In this document: positions 15,162-21,245 of the stretch, one piece after another
Layout of the letters: each line of letters begins with the position of its first letter
Position numbering within the stretch: position 1 is the first letter of the stretch
NCBI GenBank assembly: GCA_043819035.1
Contig: JBDRFD010000021.1
Coordinates: forward strand, 1 to 21,391
Source of the DNA: UBA2144 sp043819035
GTDB taxonomy: Bacteria > Patescibacteriota > Gracilibacteria > Peribacterales > Peribacteraceae
Direction of reading: 5' to 3'
Length of the DNA: 21,391 bases
Made by a program: the position numbers and the translations under genes
The notes under the pieces: generated by a model
What the model saw: only the letters and a program-made list of their open reading frames with translations
What the model was told of the DNA's origin: nothing
Databases searched by the model: none

Positions 15162-16340
15162 ATGGCTCTGTTGATCCTCGCTGACGGTACCTCCTTCCAG
15201 GGGCAGCCGTTTGGTTTTTCAGGTGATACTGACGGAGAGGTGGTATTCAACACAGGAATGGCTGGTTACGTAGAAAGCCTCACGGACCCCAGTTACCGTG
15301 GGCAAATACTCACATTCACATATCCATTAATTGGTAATTATGGAGTTCCAAGCGCTGAGTCTAACCAATGGGGCTTTAGCGAGAATTTCGAGAGCGAGGC
15401 TATTCACGTTCGTGGTGTCATCGTTGCTCAGCAAAGTCCGGACTTTAGTCACTTCAAAGCAGTGAGCTCATTAAATAACTGGTTGGAGCACCACAAGATC
15501 CCGGGGATTACGGGTATAGATACACGGGCGCTTACGAAGAAGCTCAGGGAGCATGGTGTTATGTTAGGTAGAATCGTACAAGATCGGAATCCGGAATCCG
15601 GAATCCGGAATTCGGAAACAACGGATATTGAGGATCCAAACACTAAAAACCTTGTTGATGAAGTAAGCGTGAGGGAAGTTAAAACATACGAACCCGAATT
15701 CCGAGTTCCGAATTCCGAGTTCCGAACCGTTGCTGTGTTCGATTGTGGAATTAAGAATAACATTCTACGTTCATTTCTTAAGCGCGGAGTTAGGATTCAT
15801 CGTTTGCCGTGGGACTTCGATCTGGATGGATCTGATCTGGAGTACGATGCTGTCTTTATTAGTAACGGCCCTGGTGACCCCAAGATGTGTAAGGAGACAA
15901 TTACACAAGTGGCTAAGAGTATCGAGCAGGGGATTGCAACTTTTGGAATTTGCCTCGGTACTCAGATTCTGGCTCTTGCAGTAGGTGGTGATACATACAA
16001 GCTCAAGTACGGTCACCGCGGAGTCAATCAGCCTTGTATTGAGCATACCCTCTCCCCCAGCCCCTCTCCCACAGGGAGAGGGGGGCACTCCGTTAAAGGA
16101 GGGCACAAGTGCATCATCACATCCCAGAATCATGGCTTTGCGGTAGATGAGAAGAGTCTGCCAAGTGACTGGAAGGTCTGGTTCACGAACGCGAATGATG
16201 GGACTGTTGAAGGTATCCGTCACAAGTCTGGTAAGTTCTTCGCAGTACAGTTCCACCCGGAAGCAACACCGGGACCGGAGGATGCCAACTACTTGTTTGA
16301 TGAATTTATTAAGATAATAACGAGCGCAGTAGCGCAGTAG
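15162..16340 (+). CDS. carA: carbamoyl phosphate synthase small subunit (glutaminase)
   Basis: Hydrolyses glutamine and passes ammonia to CarB for carbamoyl phosphate (pyrimidine and arginine routes); carB is not in the window. The N-terminal domain begins MALLILADGTSFQGQ and includes GEVVFNTGMAGYVESLTDPSY; the class I glutaminase domain has NGPGDP, the nucleophile Cys in FGICLGTQ (residue 264), QNHGFAVD and the His/Glu pair in FHPEATPGPED. The usual GHQ after the cysteine is GTQ. Three in-frame stretches come from repeats: 15585-15616, 15695-15726 and 16048-16083, each in a loop absent from standard CarA. The C-terminus SAVAQ and TAG stop come from a GCGCAGTAG repeat. The start was set by alignment to the family; an ATG at 15102 would add 20 non-conserved residues. 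Confidence 0.93.
   Translation: MALLILADGTSFQGQPFGFSGDTDGEVVFNTGMAGYVESLTDPSYRGQILTFTYPLIGNYGVPSAESNQWGFSENFESEAIHVRGVIVAQQSPDFSHFKAVSSLNNWLEHHKIPGITGIDTRALTKKLREHGVMLGRIVQDRNPESGIRNSETTDIEDPNTKNLVDEVSVREVKTYEPEFRVPNSEFRTVAVFDCGIKNNILRSFLKRGVRIHRLPWDFDLDGSDLEYDAVFISNGPGDPKMCKETITQVAKSIEQGIATFGICLGTQILALAVGGDTYKLKYGHRGVNQPCIEHTLSPSPSPTGRGGHSVKGGHKCIITSQNHGFAVDEKSLPSDWKVWFTNANDGTVEGIRHKSGKFFAVQFHPEATPGPEDANYLFDEFIKIITSAVAQ
15585..15616. repeat. in-frame GGAATCC repeat in carA, left copy
   Basis: Tandem GGAATCC units encode RNPESGIRNSE. It lies just before the conserved NLVDEVSVRE segment. Its reverse complement matches the right copy (15695-15726) at about 26 of 31 positions, so the two could pair in the mRNA. 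Confidence 0.8.
15695..15726. repeat. in-frame GAATTCCGAGTTCC repeat in carA, right copy
   Basis: Two tandem units of CGAATTCCGAGTTC encode PEFRVPNSEFR, directly before the glutaminase domain (TVAVFDCGIKNNI). It is the inverted partner of the copy at 15585-15616, 78 bases away. Confidence 0.8.
16048..16083. repeat. in-frame CCCTCTCCC hairpin in carA glutaminase domain
   Basis: CCCCTCTCCC (16061-16070) pairs perfectly with GGGAGAGGGG (16074-16083) around an ACA loop; another CCCTCTCCC copy lies at 16048-16056. It encodes LSPSPSPTGRGG between GHRGVNQPC and the strand before QNHGFAVD. The motif is a common type of dispersed bacterial repeat. Confidence 0.8.
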
Positions 16341-16388
16341 CGCAGTACCAACATCTGATTTTGTACTGCGCTACAACCTACTGCGCTA
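16330..16388. repeat. GCGCAGTAG inverted repeat at the carA end
   Basis: TAGCGCAGTAC (16338-16348) pairs with GTACTGCGCTA (16363-16373) over 11 bp, with a 14-base loop. An outer TAGCGCAG (16330-16337) can pair with CTGCGCTA (16381-16388). Three tandem GCGCAGTA units supply the last carA codons and its stop. The loop is followed by TTTT but the stem is not followed by a U-run. The same GCGCAGTAG sequence ends rny. Confidence 0.8.
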
Positions 16389-16421
16389 AAGTAAAGTTTT
16401 GCTAAAGAAACAAAGACAGTG

Positions 16422-17135
16422 TTATATGTATCCTTCCATATGCACCCGCTCCTTTGGGATGCTCCATTCCTCCAGACACAGCCTTTTCACATCGCTCGTC
16501 ATTGCCGGATTTCCGCAGAGGCAGATCGAGCGTTCTTTGAAGTTTTCAATCGTAGGGATGACTTCCTGCACTCTCCCTTTCAGGCCTTTCCATGTTGGCT
16601 TTGGTTCGGAGAGTGTGATGTGTATTTGGATATTTGGATGAGCAGATGTCAGTTCTTTGTGCATGTCTGCCCAAAAAATATCTTCTTCGGCAAAGACGCC
16701 AATAATCAAATCTATCTTACGATTCTTCCCAGCTTTGAGTGTAGAAAGAATGTGTGAACGAAACGGGGTTATTCCGACTCCTGTACAAACATAGAGACAG
16801 TCACAGTCATCTTTACTGTCGAAGGTGAAGTTGCCAAGGGGCCCCTGAATACGTACCTCATCACCCTCCTTAAGTTGTTCCTCAACCCATCTCCCGGCTC
16901 TTCCACCCGGCTTCACTTTGATAACAAAAAGCAGATCCTCTTCATCGGGAGTGGATGCGATTGAATACGCACGTGTTTGAATATCATCCGGATTATCAAT
17001 GAGTGGAGCATCAAGAAGCACAAATTGACCTGGTTCAAATGTGAATCCTTCTGGCTTTGTGAACCGTACCTCATGCACATTATGTGTGATGAGTTTATTT
17101 TGGGTGCAGGTGACTGTATAACTGGGGGTTCTCAT
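16422..17135 (-). CDS. FAD/NAD(P)-binding oxidoreductase of the ferredoxin reductase family
   Basis: 237 residues, a complete two-domain reductase. The FAD-binding barrel shows RAYSIAS (flavin) and GRAGRWVEEQ; the nucleotide-binding domain shows CTGVGITPFRS and CGNPAM, and the C-terminus is HMEGYI. It would pass electrons between NAD(P)H and a protein or small acceptor at the cytoplasmic side. There is no Fe-S cluster domain and no cysteine cluster as in PyrK, so despite the nearby carA it is not clearly a dihydroorotate dehydrogenase subunit. Its partner is not in the window. The ATG is 7 bases after a TATAGT -10 box. Confidence 0.9.
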   Translation of the reverse strand: MRTPSYTVTCTQNKLITHNVHEVRFTKPEGFTFEPGQFVLLDAPLIDNPDDIQTRAYSIASTPDEEDLLFVIKVKPGGRAGRWVEEQLKEGDEVRIQGPLGNFTFDSKDDCDCLYVCTGVGITPFRSHILSTLKAGKNRKIDLIIGVFAEEDIFWADMHKELTSAHPNIQIHITLSEPKPTWKGLKGRVQEVIPTIENFKERSICLCGNPAMTSDVKRLCLEEWSIPKERVHMEGYI

Positions 17136-17142
17136 TGTTAGA

Positions 17143-17148
17143 ACTATA
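17143..17148 (-). promoter_or_regulatory. -10 box of the oxidoreductase gene, leaderless
   Basis: TG-TATAGT on the minus strand, 7 bases before the ATG at 17135; transcription would begin at or next to the start codon. I cannot see a good -35. Confidence 0.4.
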
Positions 17149-17166
17149 CACGAACTTTTCGCTTAC

Positions 17167-17269
17167 TCACTTGCTCGCTGGTTCGCTTTTGTTTCTGCAT
17201 TGTTGAGCAAGTGAACAGAATCAATCACTGATAGATTAGGTGGGCTAATAAGCGAATAAGTGAACCAGC
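17167..17269. repeat. inverted repeats between the oxidoreductase and purN genes
   Basis: TCACTTGCTC (17167-17176) pairs with GAGCAAGTGA (17205-17214), and GCTGGTTC (17177-17184) with GAACCAGC (17262-17269). The sequence is built from short related words (AAGCGAA, AGTGAAC, AACCAGC). The right end touches the purN stop codon at 17271-17269. Confidence 0.6.
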
Positions 17270-17859
17270 TAGGAAACGTTTGGAAGTACAATTTCCCCCA
17301 TCTCAATCATTTGAAGTACCTTCGGGTACCACTCTTTCTCCAATGCCTGGATGCGATCCTTAAGAGAATCCTCAGTATCATCTTCTTTAACTGCACAAGT
17401 TTTTTGCACAAGTATTGGCCCTGTGTCTACACCTTCATCGATAATGTGGATCGTCATTCCGGATTCGGTGTCACCGGCTGCCAGTGTCTCTTCAATCCCG
17501 TGAGCTCCGGGATGTTTAGGAAGAAGCGCAGGGTGTACATTTACGATGCGCCCCTCCCATTTTTGAACGAACCAGTGAGTGAGGATGAACATCCAACCCA
17601 GTGCGCAAATCACGTCCACCTTGCCCAGCTTGCGAATCGCCTTATCAAGTTTCTTGTTAAATTCCTCACGCTGCTGCCCATGTTCTCTTTCGACAATCGT
17701 TATGGGGAGTCCTGCGTTCTTTGCTTTTTCTATGCATCCACGATCATCTCTGTCCGTCACCAGCCCCAGGCATTTTGCCGTGAGTGATCCGTCTGCTATG
17801 CGGTCCAGGACTGCCTGGAAGGTAGTGCCGCGAGATGAGCTGAGGACGATGAAGTTCAT
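17269..17859 (-). CDS. purN: PurN-like phosphoribosylglycinamide formyltransferase
   Basis: 196 residues of the formyltransferase fold. PurN moves a formyl group from 10-formyltetrahydrofolate to GAR in purine synthesis. Visible: the N-terminal strand and phosphate loop (MNFIVLSSSRGTTFQAVLD), N107 and H109 in NVHPALLPKHPG, and D145 in VDTGPILVQK, which match the family's Asn-His-Asp triad. The loop GNGSN of E. coli is replaced by SRGTT, and the segment before the active site (ICALGWMFILTHWF) is divergent, so a related formyltransferase is possible. No other pur genes are near. The second of two ATGs was chosen: a TATAAA box ends at 17869, right against the first ATG (17868) but 9 bases before this one. 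Confidence 0.85.
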   Translation of the reverse strand: MNFIVLSSSRGTTFQAVLDRIADGSLTAKCLGLVTDRDDRGCIEKAKNAGLPITIVEREHGQQREEFNKKLDKAIRKLGKVDVICALGWMFILTHWFVQKWEGRIVNVHPALLPKHPGAHGIEETLAAGDTESGMTIHIIDEGVDTGPILVQKTCAVKEDDTEDSLKDRIQALEKEWYPKVLQMIEMGEIVLPNVS

Positions 17860-17874
17860 GGCTATCATTTTATA

Positions 17875-18031
17875 GGTAAAAAAGGAAAAAAGGGAATTGC
17901 ACCAAGTTTGTGCACTAAGGATGACAACACCCTCCCCTTATGGGTAAAAAAGGAAAAAAGGGAAAAAAAGGATAAAAGGGAATTGCACCAAGTTTGGGTA
18001 CTAAGGATGACAACACCATCCTTTTTTGCCC
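17875..18031. repeat. direct and inverted repeat block between purN and the CofE-like gene
   Basis: A 40-base unit starting GGGAATTGCACCAAGTTTG and ending GATGACAACACC occurs at 17892-17931 and 17978-18017, with 38 of 40 bases equal. Each copy is preceded by GGTAAAAAAGGAAAAAAGGG (17875 and 17943). The second copy is flanked by an inverted pair, GGGAAAAAAAGGAT (17960-17973) and ATCCTTTTTTGCCC (18018-18031). The region 17860-18062 has no gene. It may be a decayed small mobile element or a doubled terminator. Confidence 0.75.
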
Positions 18032-18062
18032 TTTTTTCTCTTTTTACTTTTTCTCCTACTCC

Positions 18063-18827
18063 TCAGATTATTCCGTGAAACAAATCCTCTTCAGGCTCGA
18101 TCCCCGGCACCCATCCTTCAAAGTCAGAAAAGGGAATACCGTGGTCACGGATAATGACTGCAGGAACAGAAGCATCAGTATTGCCCATAATGATATTCGC
18201 AGCGGTTGCAAGCTGATCTGCCCGTGCTTCCTGTGTCATGGTCATCTCTCTCCCAAACAGGTATTTCTTCCCGCGCATGTCTTCCAGCGGATTAAATCCA
18301 CTGACCACGAGTGCTATTGCAGTTACGCCAATTCGTCTTGGACGACAGCAGGAGTCTGTGATGAGCAAGGCAACATCTTTGTCTGTTTTGTCTTTGAGCT
18401 CTTTTCGAAGTTGATGGACGGACGCAACCGGATCCCTTGGCCATCCGATCGTATAACCTTCCGGGATATTCGACTGATCAAGCCCTGCGCTTGCAGCCAT
18501 GATAGTTCCTTCTTTTAGGCCCTCAGGTTTGAGCTCAGTCAAAACCGCATGCTTGCATTTTCCGACCACTTTTCCATGCAGACGCTGAGTTTCATTCAGC
18601 ATCGCCTGCCTGAGCTCAGGAGTTTTTCCACAGTGCTCAGAGAGATCTTTAGCCTCAGTACTCACTTGAATATCTTCCAAAGAAATGGCTGCTCCTTCCA
18701 CTGTTGCGATGGCTTTTGACGAAAGTGCGAGAATGTCACCATCTTCAAATACTGCATTCTCAGTAAGAATGGAGACAAGGTCGTCGCCTTCTCTGAGCAG
18801 CGGAGTATGGATTGGTAGCAGTTGCAT
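18063..18827 (-). CDS. CofE-like F420-0:gamma-glutamyl ligase family protein
   Basis: 254 residues, about the length of archaeal CofE, which adds glutamates to coenzyme F420 using GTP. Family features: LREGDDLVSIL and EDGDILALSSKAIATVEG at the N-terminus, ASAGLDQSNIPEG near 112, WPRDPVASVHQLR, ITDSCCRPRRIGVTAIALVVSG, EDMRGKKYLFGREMTMTQEARADQLA and AANIIMGN. The normal GRPWR-type site reads CRPRR. No other F420 genes are nearby, and organisms of this kind are not known to make F420, so it probably joins glutamate or another amino acid to some other acceptor. The start is a single ATG at 18827; a TAGGAT lies 7 bases upstream. Confidence 0.8.
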   Translation of the reverse strand: MQLLPIHTPLLREGDDLVSILTENAVFEDGDILALSSKAIATVEGAAISLEDIQVSTEAKDLSEHCGKTPELRQAMLNETQRLHGKVVGKCKHAVLTELKPEGLKEGTIMAASAGLDQSNIPEGYTIGWPRDPVASVHQLRKELKDKTDKDVALLITDSCCRPRRIGVTAIALVVSGFNPLEDMRGKKYLFGREMTMTQEARADQLATAANIIMGNTDASVPAVIIRDHGIPFSDFEGWVPGIEPEEDLFHGII

Positions 18828-18839
18828 GTGCTACATCCT

Positions 18840-18991
18840 ACTGACTGTTGGTCAGTTGGTACATGTTTGGAGAAAGGAAACCAAGGAATCCAAAGAAACC
18901 GAAGAATACAAGAGGGTTTACATATTTCATACACGAGAGCTATATCATGTTCAACATCACCTCCTCGGATTCCCTGGTTTCTTTGAATTCC
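18840..18991. repeat. hairpin and imperfect inverted repeat upstream of the CofE-like gene
   Basis: ACTGAC (18840-18845) pairs with GTCAGT (18851-18856). Bases 18885-18909 match the reverse complement of 18967-18991 at 20 of 25 positions, sharing CAAAGAAACC. The 206 bases between the flanking genes hold no credible protein gene. Confidence 0.5.
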
Positions 18992-19033
18992 TACCCATGA
19001 GGTTTGCTCAAAAAAACAAACCGTCACTCATCA

Positions 19034-19534
19034 TTACCACAGTTGAGCAGGAGAATCCTGAACAAGAACAACATTCGTCTCAACAGTATTTGTCTGCAGA
19101 TTCACCATCGTGAGTGCGACCTTGAGTGCGATACCGGACGGATTGTGTACGAGGAGTGTGTCGGGGTACTGCGGGATTGCAAATGTCACGGAAGCACCCG
19201 CAGGAATCCGGTAGCGGGTGAATCCGAATGATGTGTCCTCTTGCGTGATAGAACTTAAAGGAACATTGCGAACTTCTTTGCGCTGCCAGCCGCTTGGTAA
19301 GCTGATGAAGACCATCTCTTCTCCTTCTTGTCTTATGTCCATGAGCCCTTTTCCTTTCAGTTCACTTGCACTGAGCGAGAGCGAGAGGGGTAGCTCGTGC
19401 TCCACACCGATCTCCACGCGTACAGGTTCAAACGCGCTTTCTTGTACCGACGCACGAAAACTATGAACAGAAAAAACCGCAATCACCGCAGCGGTGACAA
19501 CTAAAGCGAACATGTGCTGACGAATGGACGACAT
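19034..19534 (-). CDS. small membrane-anchored or secreted protein of unknown function
   Basis: 166 residues. An N-terminal hydrophobic segment (FALVVTAAVIAVFSVHSF, about 9-26) after MSSIRQHM looks like a signal anchor. The rest is beta-rich and soluble (e.g. VRVEIGVEHELPLSLSLS, GFTRYRIPAGASVTFAIP, LLVHNPSGIALKVALTMVNLQ), as in an extracytoplasmic domain. No family recognised and no cysteines. The ATG is 6 bases after a TG-TAGAAT -10 box (19546-19541), which predicts a leaderless mRNA. Confidence 0.75.
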   Translation of the reverse strand: MSSIRQHMFALVVTAAVIAVFSVHSFRASVQESAFEPVRVEIGVEHELPLSLSLSASELKGKGLMDIRQEGEEMVFISLPSGWQRKEVRNVPLSSITQEDTSFGFTRYRIPAGASVTFAIPQYPDTLLVHNPSGIALKVALTMVNLQTNTVETNVVLVQDSPAQLW

Positions 19535-19582
19535 AGTTTCATTCTACACTAATCTGCTTCTCTGTTATTGCGTTGCACGCAA

Positions 19583-19711
19583 ATTGACAACGGACAATGG
19601 ACAATGAATACTGGTATTTCAAAGCTTAAGGCTTCTGCGCTGCTCATTGTCAATTGTCAATTATCAATTATCAACCTGTGGTGAGCTTATCGAACCATTG
19701 TCAATTATTCA
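19583..19711. repeat. TTGACAATGGACAATGA-type repeats and a GGTGAGCTTATCGAACC motif
   Basis: ATTGACAACGGACAATGGACAATGA (as words ATTGACAA, GGACAATG, GACAATGA) at 19583-19607 is the inverted match of CATTGTCAATTGTCAAT from 19645. A further copy starts at 19697. Between them, TGGTGAGCTTATCGAACCA (19679-19697) resembles a widespread REP-like word. Region 19535-19740 has no gene. Confidence 0.65.
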
Positions 19712-19740
19712 TTCCATTTGACGTAAAAGTACAGAATATT

Positions 19741-19769
19741 TTGTTGATGAAGGAGAGCCGTGGTATAAT
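19741..19769 (+). promoter_or_regulatory. promoter of the zinc-ribbon gene, leaderless
   Basis: TTGTTG (19741-19746), 17 bases, TATAAT (19764-19769) with an extended TGG before it. Eight bases separate the -10 from the ATG at 19778, so the mRNA should start at or next to the start codon. An ATG at 19772 is too close to be used. Confidence 0.75.
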
Positions 19770-19777
19770 AGATGTGC

Positions 19778-20143
19778 ATGGAGATCGATCCTCACACGTT
19801 ACAGAAGATCCTCCAGCGCATATATCAACAGATGCGTTGTCCGCAATGCGGGAGCCGCGTACCGGTTGACTTCTCTGCGGTGCGTGTTGTTGCAAATAAT
19901 GCAATGCTCTTACAACTTCAGTGTGACAGTTGCAGTGCGTTTATTGTTCTGCATGCGTCGCTACAAGGATCAGATGATATAGCAGCTCAGCTCGAGAGTG
20001 AAAAATCGACTTCGAACATTTCTTCTACGCTTAATCTCGCAGTAGATGAAGCAGAGATGCTCAATAAAGCTTTGGAAGAGTCCGGTGGGTCGTTTGAAAA
20101 ACTTTTTAAGAAGTATGGAGTAGGAGAGGATCAAAAGCCGTAA
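19778..20143 (+). CDS. small zinc-ribbon protein
   Basis: 121 residues. Two CxxC pairs, C21/C24 (RCPQCGSRVP) and C49/C52 (CDSCSAF), separated by 24 residues, make a typical zinc ribbon. They are preceded by a short helix and followed by a polar, helical C-terminal half (VDEAEMLNKALEESGGSFEKLFKKYG). Zinc ribbons of this kind bind nucleic acid or protein partners; the role here is unknown. The start is set by the promoter. The next gene follows after 20 bases, so the two are likely cotranscribed. Confidence 0.8.
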   Translation: MEIDPHTLQKILQRIYQQMRCPQCGSRVPVDFSAVRVVANNAMLLQLQCDSCSAFIVLHASLQGSDDIAAQLESEKSTSNISSTLNLAVDEAEMLNKALEESGGSFEKLFKKYGVGEDQKP

Positions 20144-20163
20144 GTTTCCCAAGTGGTTTTCTT

Positions 20164-20496
20164 ATGTCATCTAGCCGACGTTTCTCCGGTGGTTGCACTT
20201 TCCTCCTCGTTTTGATCGTTGGTGGGATGCTGCTTGTTGGATGTGATTCAATCAAAGACCGCCAGGCGCGTGTCATGAATATCCTGAGTGGTTTACGGCT
20301 GACAGCATCCGGTGTGGTTAGTACCGCTACTGATCAGATGAAAGGAGCAGTGGATACAAGCAAGGAAGTGGTAGATAAAGTTAAAGGAGGAGTGGAAGAC
20401 GTGAAGAAGCGTGTTGATTCGGTTCAAGAGGGTGTTGAAAAGATTCAGGAAGGTAAGAAGCTGATTGAAGAGGGGTTGGGGACTGGGGAGGAATAA
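20164..20496 (+). CDS. small lipoprotein with helical repeats
   Basis: 110 residues. A signal sequence (FLLVLIVGGMLLVG) ends in a lipobox LVGC, with lipidated C27. The mature part is an almost continuous amphipathic helix with repeating TKEVVDKVKGGVEDVKKRV-like units, seen in envelope-stress and LEA-like proteins. No family recognised. It lies 20 bases after the zinc-ribbon gene, without a visible Shine-Dalgarno. Confidence 0.8.
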   Translation: MSSSRRFSGGCTFLLVLIVGGMLLVGCDSIKDRQARVMNILSGLRLTASGVVSTATDQMKGAVDTSKEVVDKVKGGVEDVKKRVDSVQEGVEKIQEGKKLIEEGLGTGEE

Positions 20497-20526
20497 ATAA
20501 GCTGGTTCAGTAATTTATACTTTTTA

Positions 20527-20552
20527 TTCTTTTTTGAACGATCAAAAAAGAA
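20527..20552. terminator. AT-rich 11-bp hairpin after the lipoprotein gene
   Basis: TTCTTTTTTGA (20527-20537) and TCAAAAAAGAA (20542-20552) pair perfectly around ACGA. It is 31 bases after the lipoprotein stop. The stem is A/T-only at its core and is followed by A-runs, not T's, on the plus strand, so it fits a terminator only weakly. Confidence 0.4.
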
Positions 20553-20565
20553 ACAAAAAAATCGT

Positions 20566-20774
20566 TGGCAAACGCAAACTCACTCGCCTGCCTGCCGGCA
20601 GGCAGGTCGCATAGTTCCTTTCTGTAGTATGAAGCTCGCAGAGACGAGTCAGCCGCTGTGGCGTCTGCTCGCCATCTGCTCGCAAAACACCATCCAAAAA
20701 CTTATGCTCCTCGCTTCAGCCTTCGCCCCACTTCTGTGGGACTACGGCCGACAGGCAAACATATGCGTTTGCCA
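20566..20774. repeat. 209-base non-coding element bounded by 11-bp inverted repeats
   Basis: TGGCAAACGCA (20566-20576) is the exact inverse of TGCGTTTGCCA (20764-20774). Inside lies a 20-base perfect palindrome, CCTGCCTGCCGGCAGGCAGG (20587-20606). No target-site duplication is seen at the outer ends. Short open frames here have no family features. It may be a non-autonomous mobile element. Confidence 0.5.
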
Positions 20775-20930
20775 GTACCGACTTATTACCCTGAACCTCT
20801 ATCAGAAATCCACTCTTTTCCTTGCAAGTGTCTTTTATAAGGGTAAAATCTTCAAGAAACCACCGAAGTTTCCCTACTGATTGAGACGATCAGCCCGGGG
20901 GAGCTGCGGTCTTTCATATGTTAAAACGTT

Positions 20931-21010
20931 ATTCGTTACTTCGTTATTTCGTTCTCAGCAACCATAATCTAAGTATTTGAACGAAATAACGAGATAACGA
21001 AATAACGAAT
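20931..21010. repeat. long imperfect hairpin of CGTTATTTCGTT words
   Basis: CGTTATTTCGTTC (20942-20954) pairs perfectly with GAACGAAATAACG (20979-20991), loop 24 bases. The stem continues outwards for about ten pairs with one mismatch. It lies immediately left of the heptamer array. Bases 20775-20930 show nothing I can name. Confidence 0.65.
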
Positions 21011-21239
21011 CCCTTACCCATTTCACATTACCCCTTACCCCTTTCACATTACCCCTTACCCCTTTCACCTTACCCCTTACCCCTTTCACCTTACCCCTTA
21101 CCCCTTTCACCTTACCCCTTTCACCTTACCCCTTACCCCTTTCACCTTACCCCTTTCACCTTACCCCTTACCCCTTACCCCTTTCACCTTACCCCTTACC
21201 CCTTTCACCTTACCCCTTACCCCTTACCCCTTACCCTTT
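21011..21239. repeat. heptamer tandem array, telomere-like, upstream of rpoC
   Basis: About 32 consecutive heptamers, mainly ACCCCTT with every second to fourth replaced by TCACCTT. TTTCAC occurs ten times at spacings of 21, 21, 21, 21, 14, 21, 14, 28 and 21 bases, all multiples of seven. The minus strand reads GGGGTAA repeats and has many sets of four G-runs, so G-quadruplex formation is likely. All three plus-strand frames stay open through it. It ends six bases before the rpoC ATG. Confidence 0.95.
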
Positions 21240-21245
21240 AATCCC

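Noticed and set aside
20629..20880. 83-codon open frame in the repeat region before rpoC
   Set aside because: It overlaps the inverted-repeat element, has no promoter or family features, and an equally long overlapping frame exists in another phase.
21011..21239. CRISPR array
   Set aside because: The units are contiguous heptamers with no spacers of unique sequence and no cas genes nearby.
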